Assembly (NCBI GenBank): GCA_027600665.1
Contig: JADGJL010000005.1
Span: 124,001-188,000, forward strand
DNA from: Irineochytrium annulatum
Taxonomy: Eukaryota; Chytridiomycota; Chytridiomycetes; Chytridiales; Chytridiaceae
DNA: 64,000 nucleotides
Reading direction: 5' to 3'
The translations under genes and the position numbers were made by a program. Shown piece by piece: positions 25,939-35,787 of this stretch. Within the stretch, counting starts at the first letter, position 1, and each line of letters opens with the position of its first letter. The notes under the pieces were generated by a model, which was not told the origin of the DNA, made no database searches, and saw only the letters and a program-made list of their open reading frames with translations.

Positions 25939-27786
25939 TCATAGACCAAGCCTCTTCATGCGATTATAGAGCGTTGCTCTGGAGATGCCGAGTTGTTTGG
26001 CGAGTGTTCGTTTGTTGCCACCTGCTTCTTTCAGATATTGAACCAGAAGTTGCGCCTCATAGGTGTCCAATTTTTGCTGGAAGGTAACAGGGGAGACTGG
26101 ATCTGAATGCTCTGAATGCTCTAATTCGTCTGCAGCTTCAACAGTTCGAGGTTCTTGTTCGTCTCCCAACTTCTTCGGATGTTGCTGATATTCGCTATTG
26201 GCCTGTGGATGGATTCCCGAGGTCAGTTGAACTTCGGACTGCTCATGCACGATGAGGGAGGTGAGGGTGTCAGGCAGATATTCCGGCTTCACCTCGCCAT
26301 CTGTCGTCAGGATGGTCAAGCGTTCTATCACATTTCGTAATTCACGGACATTGCCTGGCCAATCATACTGGAACAGCAACTTAAACACTTCAGGTGGAAC
26401 CAGCTCAATATGACGGTTATAGAGCAGAGAGAATTCTTGAAGGAACGTCTGGGTTAATTCATATATATCCTCCTTGCGTACACGAAGTGGAGGGATGACG
26501 AGGTTAATGACATTCAGCCGATAGTAGAGATCTTCCCGGAATTGATTGCGTGCAATCATATTCAGCAGATTCTGATTGGTCGCAGCAATAATCCGGCAGT
26601 CCGCCTGTTTCATGCGTGTTCCGCCCACGGGGAAATAACTCTTCTCCTGCAACACCCGAAGCAGCTTCACTTGCAATTCCAATGGCATCTCACCGATCTC
26701 ATCCAGAAAAAGCGTCCCCCCTTCGGCAAGCTCAATCTTGCCCTTTTTGCCTTTGGGATCCGCTCCGGAGAACGCGCCTTTCTCGTAGCCAAAAAGTTCA
26801 CTTTCAAACAATGAAGCAGGGATTGCTCCGCAGTTAATCGCGATGAATGGTGCAGTCTGCAATTCACGAAGATCATGAATGGCTTTGGCGAATAACTCCT
26901 TGCCTGTACCGCTCTCTCCGAGGATCAGTACGGTTGCTGAGGTGGTACTGATCTTGCGAATGGTCTCCAAGCACTGCTGAATGACCGGGCTGCTGCCCTT
27001 GATTCTGGCGAATGGATCTAATTCGGGCCGTAGCCGAGCAACGGCTTTCTCCAGATGCTGGACTTTGGAAGTCATATGTAAGAGTTCCTGATGTAATCGG
27101 ATTTCAGTTGTTATATCCACTTCAGCAGCAACTGCGCCCACAATCTGTCCATCCAGTTGTACAGGACGGGCATTAATTAGAGCGAACAGGTCGGGCCGTG
27201 GCTGATGCTGTTTGCGATAGACCGTTTCGCCGGTATACAGCGTCTTGAGAGACTGTAGCCGATCTGGAGGAAAAAAGTCCGCTGCGGGTTGTCCGATGAT
27301 GTCTTTTTTGCTGATCGAAAAAACATGCTCCGCGCCAGTTGTCCAGTAGGCTACCTTGGCCTCTTCATTAATTAATGTCAGAGCTGAGCCTGCTGTCTCC
27401 AGTGTGGTCTCAAAATAAGCTTCTATCAGGCGATGCGCATGCATCATGGCATGCAAAACATCGGATACGGCGATGTATCCCATGTATTCGCCCTGATTAT
27501 TCTTTATTAATAACAGGGGACTCTTAGCAAACAAAGGGATCACTTCCGCAAGTTCGATCGAAGCAGAGACGACAGGCACAGGAAGACGACCATATGATAA
27601 TGTTCCATTGGGTTGGCTGTACAACCAGGCATATTCTGTATTGCGGCGTACAAAGACAGGTCCGTCCGTACCGATATGGAGTTCTGACGGTATAGACTGA
27701 GGTGTGGTTTCGTCATATAGTACTTCATCCAAAATACTCATATCTGTTCGTAACAAAGCATTCAGCTCAGGAAGTAAATGTCTCAT
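25939..27786 (-). CDS. Sigma-54-dependent activator, RocR-like (CBS-PAS-AAA-Fis)
   Basis: About 615 residues. An N-terminal CBS-like pair (about 20-110, ending GEYMGYIAVSDVLHAMMHAH), a PAS domain (about 118-235), an AAA+ domain with Walker A GESGTGKE and the GAFSGAD loop (GAFTGA motif) that contacts sigma-54, ARNQFREDLYYRLNV and WPGNVRELRNVIE, and a Fis-type HTH at the end (GNKRTLAKQLGISRATLYNRM). It opens sigma-54 promoters by ATP hydrolysis. RocR in Bacillus activates arginine and proline catabolism; here the neighbours are proline dehydrogenase, P5C dehydrogenase and sigma-54. Start ATG 27786 follows GAGGTG by 6 nt; GTG 27795 is less well placed. Confidence 0.9.
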   Translation of the reverse strand: MRHLLPELNALLRTDMSILDEVLYDETTPQSIPSELHIGTDGPVFVRRNTEYAWLYSQPNGTLSYGRLPVPVVSASIELAEVIPLFAKSPLLLIKNNQGEYMGYIAVSDVLHAMMHAHRLIEAYFETTLETAGSALTLINEEAKVAYWTTGAEHVFSISKKDIIGQPAADFFPPDRLQSLKTLYTGETVYRKQHQPRPDLFALINARPVQLDGQIVGAVAAEVDITTEIRLHQELLHMTSKVQHLEKAVARLRPELDPFARIKGSSPVIQQCLETIRKISTTSATVLILGESGTGKELFAKAIHDLRELQTAPFIAINCGAIPASLFESELFGYEKGAFSGADPKGKKGKIELAEGGTLFLDEIGEMPLELQVKLLRVLQEKSYFPVGGTRMKQADCRIIAATNQNLLNMIARNQFREDLYYRLNVINLVIPPLRVRKEDIYELTQTFLQEFSLLYNRHIELVPPEVFKLLFQYDWPGNVRELRNVIERLTILTTDGEVKPEYLPDTLTSLIVHEQSEVQLTSGIHPQANSEYQQHPKKLGDEQEPRTVEAADELEHSEHSDPVSPVTFQQKLDTYEAQLLVQYLKEAGGNKRTLAKQLGISRATLYNRMKRLGL

Positions 27787-28212
27787 CGGGATCACCTCGG
27801 TTGCAGCATATACTTATAAAAAATGTAAATGTGAAATTATGTATATTATAACGTTCTGATGAAGCTGTGTATATATTTTTTGACATCAGGTGTGCAGGTT
27901 GGGATATTGACTCGATAAATAAAAATTCATTTTTAATTGTATGCGATTACATTGGATCGAAACGAAGATAAGCGTTGATTTTAGCTAGAATCCAAAGCCT
28001 CTAAGTGAATTTTATGTTATAAAACATAACGTATATATCTTTGAGAAATAGAGTAGATAGAACGGACTAAATAGGAAAGTGGTGTGATTTAACTTTATGA
28101 AGAGGTACAGATGTGTCTATTATATTGGACATTTCAATTTGGGGATTCTTATTTTTTAGACATATGAATGAGTTGATATCGTGTAAATTTGAGAATTCAG
28201 TATTATAGCTCA
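27787..28212. other. Gene-free AT-rich gap
   Basis: About 426 nt between the activator gene and the terminator of proline dehydrogenase. It must hold the activator promoter. No ORF, repeat or RNA structure stands out. Confidence 0.4.
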
Positions 28213-28254
28213 AATAACCATGCTTTCCCCAAAAAACAGGAGAGCATGGTTATT
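28213..28254 (-). terminator. Terminator hairpin after proline dehydrogenase gene
   Basis: AATAACCATGCT / AGCATGGTTATT 12-bp stem with inner CC/GG pairs, starting only 2 nt after the stop codon. The T tract is weak. Confidence 0.7.
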
Positions 28255-28256
28255 AT

Positions 28257-29180
28257 TTATCGAAACATATTCTTAACGACCATCCAGAGATTAGCCGGTT
28301 TTTCGGCCAAACGGCGCGTATAGTACGGATACCACATGGTGCCATAAGGGACGTAACAGCGAATGCGATAGCCTTCTTTGGCGAGACGTTCCTGTTCGCT
28401 CATGCGCAGTCCATATAACATCTGAAATTCAAAGGCATCTGGCGAAATTCCACGGTCTTTAGCATATTGTTTTGTCCAGTGGATGATGTGATCATCATGC
28501 GAGGCCACCGCAGTGTATACACCCTGATCGAGGTGATTACGAATCATCGTTTTGAATTGATGAATGACTTCAGCGGTATTCTGATAGGCGACTGATCCGG
28601 GTTCTTTGTATGCACCTTTAACGAGCCGGAGCCGGATGCCTTCCCGAATCATATCACGCGTATCTTCTTCGGTGCGATGCAGGTAGGCTTGCAAGACTGT
28701 GCCCGTATTGTGCAGTCCTTCCGAGTGCAGTCTTCGAACAATATCCAGCGTTGCTTGAGTGAATGGACTATCCTCCATATCAATTCGGACAAATAGATCA
28801 TGCAATTTGGCTTGTGCGGCAACGGCACGGATATTTCGATAGCCCTCTTCCGGGTCCAGTGCGAGGCCCATCTGGGTTGGTTTCAGTGACACGTTGGAGT
28901 CTACACCTTCACGTGCGATGCCTTCTACCAGTCGTATATACTCATCCCTGTATAATGCCGCTTCGCTCAGGCGGGTGATACCTTCGCCCAGATGATCGAG
29001 GGTAGCCATTATGCCTTTATTATTGAGTATGCGGATCTCATCGAGAGCTTCTTCCAAGGTGTTTCCTGCAATAAACTTCCCTGCAAGCTTCTTGCCATAT
29101 TTGATGGACAGGTTCTCTACCGCTTTGTTGCCTGCCACGGTCAATAAGGTCTTGCGATATATTTCCGTTCCTACACTCAT
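28257..29180 (-). CDS. putB: Proline dehydrogenase
   Basis: 307 residues, the monofunctional Gram-positive form. This FAD-dependent TIM-barrel enzyme oxidises L-proline to pyrroline-5-carboxylate and passes electrons to quinone at the membrane. Landmarks: GVDSNVSLKPTQMGL, LFVRIDMEDSPFTQATLD, TVLQAYLHRTEED, LRLVKGAYKEPG and FEFQMLYGLR. Start is ATG 29180 with AAGGAGGAAACGAAA upstream; an earlier in-frame codon lies in front of the ribosome site. It is divergent from the P5C dehydrogenase gene and a -24/-12 promoter faces it at 29258-29273, so both halves of proline degradation are under sigma-54. Confidence 0.94.
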   Translation of the reverse strand: MSVGTEIYRKTLLTVAGNKAVENLSIKYGKKLAGKFIAGNTLEEALDEIRILNNKGIMATLDHLGEGITRLSEAALYRDEYIRLVEGIAREGVDSNVSLKPTQMGLALDPEEGYRNIRAVAAQAKLHDLFVRIDMEDSPFTQATLDIVRRLHSEGLHNTGTVLQAYLHRTEEDTRDMIREGIRLRLVKGAYKEPGSVAYQNTAEVIHQFKTMIRNHLDQGVYTAVASHDDHIIHWTKQYAKDRGISPDAFEFQMLYGLRMSEQERLAKEGYRIRCYVPYGTMWYPYYTRRLAEKPANLWMVVKNMFR

Positions 29181-29257
29181 TTTCGTTTCCTCCTTCAGCA
29201 TTGTGCATCATTCGATTCAGGCTCGGTGGAATCATGCTTTTTTTATCCCTTAATAGA

Positions 29258-29273
29258 AGCAAGAAGCATGCCA
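29258..29273 (-). promoter_or_regulatory. Sigma-54 promoter for proline dehydrogenase
   Basis: TGGCATGCTTCTTGCT on the minus strand, with GG (-24) and GC (-12) separated by exactly 10 nt as required, about 80 nt before the start codon. One mismatch to TGGCAC. Confidence 0.72.
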
Positions 29274-29341
29274 GATTTGGCGAGGCTCTACTATTTTTCA
29301 TGAAAATTTAATAAGAAAAATATTTCAGGTCCAACCGGAGT

Positions 29342-29357
29342 TGGCACGGATTTTGCT
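29342..29357 (+). promoter_or_regulatory. Sigma-54 promoter for P5C dehydrogenase
   Basis: TGGCACGGATTTTGCT, a full match to TGGCAC-N5-TTGCW with 10 nt between GG and GC, about 85 nt upstream of the gene start. Confidence 0.88.
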
Positions 29358-29439
29358 ACATATATTTGGTGAAGAGTAACATGCAAAATAATTCAGGCGA
29401 GCAGCCAGTGAACCCCACATCCTGAAGGAGGAATCATTG

Positions 29440-30987
29440 ATGAATATCCCTTTTGTTAACGAACCATTCACACCCTTTGCGGTCCAGGCGAACCAGGAAG
29501 CATTTGAAGACGCACTTCGTCAGGTAGAAGCTGAACTTGGGCAGGAATACCCGATTATTATTGGTGGGCAAAAAATAACAAGCAGCCGCACGTTAACGTC
29601 CGTGAACCCCGCGGCCAAGAATCAAGTCGTCGGAACGATCCATCAGGCAGATCAGGAATTGGCCGAAAAGGCCATTCAGACAGCAGCGGAGACATTCCAC
29701 ACTTGGAAACATACCGATCCGAATGAACGGGCTCGATATCTATACAAAGCAGCTGCCATTATGCGCTGTCGCAAGCATGAATTCTCCGCTTGGATGGTCT
29801 ATGAAGCCGGCAAAACCTGGCCTGAAGCCGATGCGGATACAGCGGAAGCCATTGATTTTATGGAATTCTATGCACGGGATATGCAGCGACTGAGTGAACC
29901 CCAGCCCCTCGTACGGATTGCAGGGGAAGATAATGAACTGAGTTATATACCGCTGGGCGTTGGCATTGTTATTCCACCTTGGAACTTCCCGCTGGCGATT
30001 ATGGCAGGCATGACCTCTGCTGCACTGGTCTCTGGCAACACGGTGGTATTAAAGCCCGCCAGTACAACTCCGGTAATTGCCGCGAAGTTTATGGAACTGC
30101 TCGCAGAAGTTGGCCTGCCGGATGGCGTCGTGAACTTTTTACCAGGACCAGGCAGTGAAGTGGGCGATTATCTCGTGGATCATGCGCTCACTCGGTTTAT
30201 CAGTTTCACCGGTTCCAGAGATGTAGGACTGCGAATTAATGAACGTGCAGCACGTACAGCGCCAGGCCAGAAATGGATCAAACGGGTCATTGCAGAGATG
30301 GGTGGCAAGGATTCCATCGTTGTAGACAGTGAAAGTGATCTGGAGCTTGCGGCAGAGTCCATTACCGCTTCGGCATTTGGTTTCTCCGGGCAGAAATGTT
30401 CGGCGTGTTCCCGAGCGATTATTCATAAGGATGTATATGATGAAGTGTTGCAAAAAGTGATTGAACGGACACAGAAACTGACGATGGGCAGTCCACTTGA
30501 AGTTGGCAGTCAGGTTGGACCGGTTATCGATGACAAGGCATATGCGAAGATCACGGAGTATATTGAGATTGGCAAGGGAGAGGGGCGTCTTGTGCACGGT
30601 GGCGGTACAGGGAATGTTGAAGGTTATTTCATTGAACCAACCATCATTGCCGATGTGGACCCCCACGCCCGGATTGCTCAGGATGAGATTTTTGGACCCG
30701 TGCTTGCATTCATCAAAGCCGAATCTTTCCAGGACGCATTGGATATCGCCAATAATACCGACTATGGACTGACCGGCGCGGTGATCTCGCGTAATCGTGA
30801 ACATCTGGAACAGGCAAGACGCGAGTACTTCGCGGGTAATCTGTATTTCAACCGGAAATGTACCGGAGCACTGGTGGGCACGCATCCATTTGGCGGATTT
30901 AACATGTCAGGCACGGATTCCAAGGCAGGTGGAAGAGACTATCTGCTGCTGTTTACACAGGCGAAGCTGGTATCGGAGAAATACTAG
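29440..30987 (+). CDS. pruA: 1-pyrroline-5-carboxylate dehydrogenase (L-glutamate gamma-semialdehyde DH)
   Basis: 515 residues, matching the RocA/PruA1 class. It oxidises glutamate semialdehyde to glutamate with NAD, the second step of proline (and arginine) breakdown. Aldehyde dehydrogenase landmarks are present: [14 protein letters not shown], the glycine motif [11 protein letters not shown], the catalytic-glutamate region [14 protein letters not shown], the catalytic cysteine in [12 protein letters not shown] and [10 protein letters not shown]. The ATG at 29440 is 7 nt after AAGGAGGA and preferred to the overlapping TTG. Driven by the sigma-54 promoter at 29342-29357; the sigma-54 gene follows 129 nt downstream with no terminator seen between. 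Confidence 0.95.
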   Translation: MNIPFVNEPFTPFAVQANQEAFEDALRQVEAELGQEYPIIIGGQKITSSRTLTSVNPAAKNQVVGTIHQADQELAEKAIQTAAETFHTWKHTDPNERARYLYKAAAIMRCRKHEFSAWMVYEAGKTWPEADADTAEAIDFMEFYARDMQRLSEPQPLVRIAGEDNELSYIPLGVGIVIPPWNFPLAIMAGMTSAALVSGNTVVLKPASTTPVIAAKFMELLAEVGLPDGVVNFLPGPGSEVGDYLVDHALTRFISFTGSRDVGLRINERAARTAPGQKWIKRVIAEMGGKDSIVVDSESDLELAAESITASAFGFSGQKCSACSRAIIHKDVYDEVLQKVIERTQKLTMGSPLEVGSQVGPVIDDKAYAKITEYIEIGKGEGRLVHGGGTGNVEGYFIEPTIIADVDPHARIAQDEIFGPVLAFIKAESFQDALDIANNTDYGLTGAVISRNREHLEQARREYFAGNLYFNRKCTGALVGTHPFGGFNMSGTDSKAGGRDYLLLFTQAKLVSEKY

Positions 30988-31116
30988 ACAGAAACTCATG
31001 ATCGGACGGAATTCCTATTACAATCGCGTGAATAGTATGCTATTATCCCTGCAAATCCTTTTGTTCGTATAAAAAACAAATGCTTATTACTCAGCTAGGC
31101 ATAAGGAGGGAAACGG

Positions 31117-32421
31117 ATGTTAGGTGTTCAGTTGGTGCAGGAACAACGTATTCGGCTGTCCATCACGCCGGAGATGAAACAATCCTTTCATTTGCTAACC
31201 ATGTCCGGACAGGATCTGACTCGGTACTTGCTGGATGCGGCAGAGGAAAATCCAGTTCTTGAACTGGAAGAACAAGCTGGGCCCCTTGCCCGAATTCCAC
31301 GGCGATTGGATCAGCGCAGGTATGATTCCTACGATCCGCTGCTTCAGGTCAGAGGTGCCGAGTCTACATTGGAACAATTGCTGATTGCGCAAATTCGAGT
31401 GATGACAATTCCAGAGGAATTGGAAAATACGGCAGTGTATTTGGCAGGATGCGTCAATGATGATGGTTATCTGACCGTTGAACTGGCAGAGGTGCAGGCA
31501 GCGCTTGAGCAACCGATGAGCAAAATTGCAGCGGGACTAGAGCTGCTCCAATCGCTGGACCCTGCTGGTGTAGGAGCGCGGAATTTGCAGGAATGTCTGT
31601 TGCTCCAGATTAGACGTGATTCATCGGCTGCGCTGTATGCGGAGCGGATGGTGGAAGCGGGATTGGAAGCACTGGTTCCTTTTCACCCAGGTAGAACAGG
31701 GAGTCGATTAGGTATGACTTCACGGGAAGCTCAGGTTGCCTACGACTATATTACACGTCTCGACCCCAAGCCCTGCCGATCCATCGGATGTACGGAACGA
31801 CCACATTACATTATTCCAGATGCCATTGTAGGGTTGCGTAACGGTGAGGCCCATTTTAGCCTACATGTGTCAGGTAACCCTCGTGTATCGATGAATGAAG
31901 CGTGCATCCGCTGGATCAGGGAAGCGGCGCCAGATGAAATCTGGGCTCACCGCGCCGCAGAAGCGAGGGCGATCATTCGGAGTGTACACCTGCGGCGCAG
32001 GACTTTAGTGCGTGTGCTGGCGGCCGTGATGGAAGAGCAAAAGGACTTTTTGGTCAAAGGCCCATCCGCGTTAAAACCGCTTAATCTGGCTATTATTGCA
32101 GAGAAGATTGGCATGCATGAATCAACGGTAAGTCGTGCCGTCAGTGGTAAGTACATTCACACGCCATATGGTGTATATGAACTCAGGGCTTTTTTTGCCT
32201 CGGGAATCCGTACAGCGTCAGGGAATAAAACATCAGCATCAGTAGTGAAACGAAGATTAAAAGAAATCATTCGTACGGAACAGACACAGCGGCCATACTC
32301 GGATAGTCACTTGACTACACTGCTTGCCGAAGAGGGGATTGTCATCTCCCGCAGAACGGTTGCCAAGTACAGGGAGGAACTTCAGATCTTGCCTTCCCTT
32401 GAGCGTAAACGATGGGCTTAA
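31117..32421 (+). CDS. rpoN: RNA polymerase sigma-54 factor
   Basis: 434 residues with the three sigma-54 regions: a glutamine/leucine N-terminal activator-interacting region (LSITPEMKQSFHLLTMSGQDL, helix part), the core-binding domain (AQIRVMTIPEELENTAVYLAG; LDPAGVGARNLQECLLLQ) and the C-terminal DNA-binding region with HESTVSRAVSGKYI and the RpoN box SRRTVAKYREEL at about residue 411. It recruits polymerase to -24/-12 promoters such as the two at 29258 and 29342. ATG 31117 follows AAGGAGG at 31103-31109. It corresponds to SigL of Bacillus. Confidence 0.95.
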   Translation: MLGVQLVQEQRIRLSITPEMKQSFHLLTMSGQDLTRYLLDAAEENPVLELEEQAGPLARIPRRLDQRRYDSYDPLLQVRGAESTLEQLLIAQIRVMTIPEELENTAVYLAGCVNDDGYLTVELAEVQAALEQPMSKIAAGLELLQSLDPAGVGARNLQECLLLQIRRDSSAALYAERMVEAGLEALVPFHPGRTGSRLGMTSREAQVAYDYITRLDPKPCRSIGCTERPHYIIPDAIVGLRNGEAHFSLHVSGNPRVSMNEACIRWIREAAPDEIWAHRAAEARAIIRSVHLRRRTLVRVLAAVMEEQKDFLVKGPSALKPLNLAIIAEKIGMHESTVSRAVSGKYIHTPYGVYELRAFFASGIRTASGNKTSASVVKRRLKEIIRTEQTQRPYSDSHLTTLLAEEGIVISRRTVAKYREELQILPSLERKRWA

Positions 32422-32454
32422 CCAAATAGCTGGTGTCTTACCATGTCTGAACAC

Positions 32455-32496
32455 AAGAACCCCCGCGAACCGGATGAATGGTCTGCGGGGGTTCTT
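32455..32496. terminator. Terminator between rpoN and aspA
   Basis: 12-bp perfect stem AAGAACCCCCGC / GCGGGGGTTCTT with an 18-nt loop, followed by GTTG, between convergent genes. Confidence 0.85.
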
Positions 32497-32542
32497 GTTG
32501 CATGATTGGTGTATCGGTTCCTGCGTTAGATTTTCAGAGTTC

Positions 32543-33976
32543 CTACAAGCGTTCCATATTGCGCAGGAAATGTTCTCCGGCAATTCCTGGCGTGGTCATC
32601 TGCTCCGGATGAAGAATCTCTTCCAGTTCTTCCGGAGTCAGCAGTCCACGTTCCAGAATGATCTCTTGCAAGGTAAGTCCGGTTTTGAGCGCTTCCTTCA
32701 CAATGGAAGCCGCCACATTATAACCTAAGTGTGGGTTCAAAGCCGTAACCACACTGAAACTTTGTTTCATGATTAATTCGCAGCGCTCACGGTTAGCATC
32801 CATCTCTTCAACCGCATAACGTGTGAACACATCAATCCCGTTATTCATGATTTTCAGTGATTGCAGCAAGTTAAACGCAATGACCGGGCCCATGACATTC
32901 AGCTCGAATTGACCAGCTTCACACGCCATGCAGATGGTATGGTCATTCCCCATCACCTGGAAGGATACCTGGTTAATCACTTCTGCCATTACCGGATTGA
33001 CTTTGCCCGGCATAATGGACGATCCTGGCTGACGCGGTGGCAGGAGTAGTTCATTGAATCCTGCACGCGGACCTGAGGCCATCATGCGAATGTCGTTACA
33101 GATCTTGGACAGACTGACTGCACATACCTTCAGTGCCGCTGAAAGTTCCAGATAGGCATCCGTGTTCTGTGTCGCATCCACGAGATCCTCAGCTGTTTGT
33201 AGGGGTAGTCCGGTAACATCAGATAGGTGTTCCGTAACCTTAACGATGTATTCAGGTTTCGCATTAAGCCCTGTACCTACGGCAGTTGCGCCCATGTTAA
33301 TCGTAAGCAATCGGCGATTGGCGAATTCCAGACGCTCGATATCCCTGCCGATGACACGGGCATAAGCTCCGAATTCTTGTCCAAGGCGAATAGGCACGGC
33401 ATCCTGAAGATGGGTACGGCCTACTTTGACAACATCGTTGAACTCTTCTTCTTTTTTATGGAACGCTTCCTGCAGTCTCTTCATGGTAGCGAGTAACGTC
33501 TCGGACAGTTGATATGCCGCAATACGCAGTGCTGTAGGTACCACGTCATTGGTGGACTGGGACATGTTAACATGGTTGTTCGGATTGCAGTGGAAGTAGT
33601 CTCCCTTGCTTTTGGTTAACAGTTCCAGTCCGCGGTTGGCCAAAATTTCGTTCATATTCATATTCATGGAGGTGCCTGCACCGCCCTGAATGGAGTCTAC
33701 AATAAAATGATCCAGATGATGGCCTTTCATCATTTCTTCAGCTGCCATGACAATCACTTCGCCGATTTTGCTTGGGAGCATTTTCAGTTCCATATTCGTA
33801 ATTGCCGCTGCTTTTTTCACCGCAGCCAGAGCTGTGATCAGCTCCCGGTGTACCGGAACGCCGGTAATCGGGAAGTTCTCCACGGCCCGCACCGTCTGAA
33901 TGCCGTAATAGGCATAAGCCGGAATTTCTTTTTCACCGATAAAATCTTTCTCCGTCCTTGTGGACATAGTAGACAT
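32543..33976 (-). CDS. aspA: Aspartate ammonia-lyase
   Basis: 477 residues, as expected. It reversibly deaminates aspartate to fumarate and ammonia. The fumarase/aspartase signature GSSIMPGKVNP is present (about residue 322), as are the conserved segments QGGAGTSMNMNMNE, NDVVPTALRIA and GRTHLQDAVPIRLGQE. Start ATG 33976 with GGAGG 8 nt upstream; an earlier in-frame codon has no site. It is a single transcription unit ending at the terminator shared with rpoN. Fumarase is the main alternative, but the sequence pattern (NEIL..RGLE, PIRLGQEFGA) fits aspartase. Confidence 0.92.
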   Translation of the reverse strand: MSTMSTRTEKDFIGEKEIPAYAYYGIQTVRAVENFPITGVPVHRELITALAAVKKAAAITNMELKMLPSKIGEVIVMAAEEMMKGHHLDHFIVDSIQGGAGTSMNMNMNEILANRGLELLTKSKGDYFHCNPNNHVNMSQSTNDVVPTALRIAAYQLSETLLATMKRLQEAFHKKEEEFNDVVKVGRTHLQDAVPIRLGQEFGAYARVIGRDIERLEFANRRLLTINMGATAVGTGLNAKPEYIVKVTEHLSDVTGLPLQTAEDLVDATQNTDAYLELSAALKVCAVSLSKICNDIRMMASGPRAGFNELLLPPRQPGSSIMPGKVNPVMAEVINQVSFQVMGNDHTICMACEAGQFELNVMGPVIAFNLLQSLKIMNNGIDVFTRYAVEEMDANRERCELIMKQSFSVVTALNPHLGYNVAASIVKEALKTGLTLQEIILERGLLTPEELEEILHPEQMTTPGIAGEHFLRNMERL

Positions 33977-34310
33977 TTCGTTCGCCTCCAGTGGCATCCA
34001 ATAAATAGGTCAGCTCCGGCAATGCCGAAGCGCACTCAGTATATCATTTAAGCAAAATGGATGCCAATCTAAATCATTTAGCCTCTTGTGCCGATAATAA
34101 ATAAAATTAAGGATATTAAATGGAATATTATTCAATTTTATGAGAAAAGGAGGGGCGGCTAAGCTTGTCTTATATATTATGCGCTTCATGATAGAGAAGT
34201 CATGCATGAACGGTAAATATGGGGCGGATAGAACGTTTTCAGTGATGTATATCACATGAAATTTGGTACATGATTGGTAAAATAGGAAAAAAGGACTACG
34301 GGGTGTAAAC
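33977..34310. other. Divergent promoter gap aspA/chemoreceptor
   Basis: 334 nt, AT-rich. It must carry promoters for aspA and the chemoreceptor gene. I see no repeat, RNA or convincing operator. Confidence 0.4.
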
Positions 34311-35588
34311 ATGAAATGGACTTTAGGCGCAAAGACAGTCGCAGGTTTGGTACTAATCTCAATTATTACGTACGGAACTAGCGGCTTTTTTATATTTTTT
34401 GTCAAAGACTGGGTTACGTTAGATATTCCGAATTGGGTATACATATCGATTATCCTGATCATGGGGGTATGTTGGAACGGAATTCTCGGGTGGTTTGCCT
34501 CTCGCTGGCTGACTCGTCCGATTGTTCATCTGTCTCGTGCGGCGCAACAGGTCTCATCTGGTGACCTGACAACGGAGATTCCGCAGCGGCGTACACAGGA
34601 TGAACTTACTGTATTATATGATGCTTTTCGTGTAATGGTCTCTAATCTCAGAAGTATTGTGAACGATATTTCGGACAGTACACGAACTACATCACAGAAT
34701 GCGCAGTCGCTTAGTGAAGCGATTACCCAAGCTGCGGAGCAGATCGAGATGATGTCAGAAGCGGTGGATCATATTGCGGTAGGTGTAGAAGAGCAGAAGG
34801 TTACTTCCCATCAATCCCTGATCACGGCGGATGAGATGCTGAACGATTTCCAGCGTATGCATAGCCAGTCCATGGACATGACAGAGATGTCCGGTCAGAT
34901 GGAACGATCGGTGGATCATACGAAACAGACATTCTCATCGCTGATGAAGGGCATGGACGAGCTGGCTGAGTCGCACAATCGTTCCCGCGACATTATGCTA
35001 CTATTGGAGAAGGAAGCCTCTGATATCGAGGTAATTACCCAGTCTGTCAAAAATATTGCTGAGGAAACAGGATTACTTGCCTTGAATGCTTCCATTGAGG
35101 CTGCACGAGCTGGCGAAGAAGGATCTGGTTTTGCAGTCGTGGCGCAGCAGATTCGTAAGCTGGCAGACGAGAGTAAGGAATCGGTCCATCGGATTAATGA
35201 GTTAATTAGTCGTGTGCAGCAGCGAATCAGGGAGACAGCACAACTGTCTCATGAGCAGCATGGTCTTGTGGTTAATGAATCGGAGCGGACCATCTCTGTG
35301 GATCAGACGTTGCATGAACTGACAGGCACGGTGGAAGTATTTATGAAGGGCGCGCATGATATCGGTTCCAAGATCGCAGAACAGACTGGCCGCGTGGAGC
35401 AAACGCATGGTCATGTGAAGAAGATCCAGGGGAAAGCCGGATCGTTCTCGGATGAGGCGAGACGAATCATGGATGCCGCACACGAAGAGACAGCCATCAT
35501 GGAGGAGATTTCTTCCTCGGCTGAAGAACTGAGACAATTAACCGATCGGTTATTGGACAAAACCAAAGCATTCCGGATGCAGCCTTAA
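34311..35588 (+). CDS. Methyl-accepting chemotaxis protein without sensor ectodomain
   Basis: 425 residues. Two membrane helices (about 8-30 and 41-63) are separated by only about 10 residues, so there is no extracellular ligand domain. A HAMP domain follows (about 62-115, [20 protein letters not shown]) and then the MCP signalling coiled coil with the hairpin tip [20 protein letters not shown] at about 252-272. Such receptors probably sense membrane state, redox or a cytosolic partner. ATG 34311 after a GGGGTG site. Single gene. Confidence 0.9.
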   Translation: MKWTLGAKTVAGLVLISIITYGTSGFFIFFVKDWVTLDIPNWVYISIILIMGVCWNGILGWFASRWLTRPIVHLSRAAQQVSSGDLTTEIPQRRTQDELTVLYDAFRVMVSNLRSIVNDISDSTRTTSQNAQSLSEAITQAAEQIEMMSEAVDHIAVGVEEQKVTSHQSLITADEMLNDFQRMHSQSMDMTEMSGQMERSVDHTKQTFSSLMKGMDELAESHNRSRDIMLLLEKEASDIEVITQSVKNIAEETGLLALNASIEAARAGEEGSGFAVVAQQIRKLADESKESVHRINELISRVQQRIRETAQLSHEQHGLVVNESERTISVDQTLHELTGTVEVFMKGAHDIGSKIAEQTGRVEQTHGHVKKIQGKAGSFSDEARRIMDAAHEETAIMEEISSSAEELRQLTDRLLDKTKAFRMQP

Positions 35589-35787
35589 GCTGTGTTCGGG
35601 ATTTTTTTTTGCTTTTTGAGAACAGTTTTGGCATAATAATTTGCTTATTCTGGTTAAAGCCGAACGTTCTTTCGTGAAAACAGAAATTTGTAAAGATTAT
35701 TTTATGAAAGATTAACAAATTCGCAACTTGCGGGCGATAAATGAAGATATAATAGGATTATCACAACAGATAAAGGAGCCCAGTATA

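Noticed and set aside
30139..30885. 248-codon minus-strand reading frame
   Set aside because: Antisense to the P5C dehydrogenase gene; Cys- and His-rich composition typical of a shadow frame.
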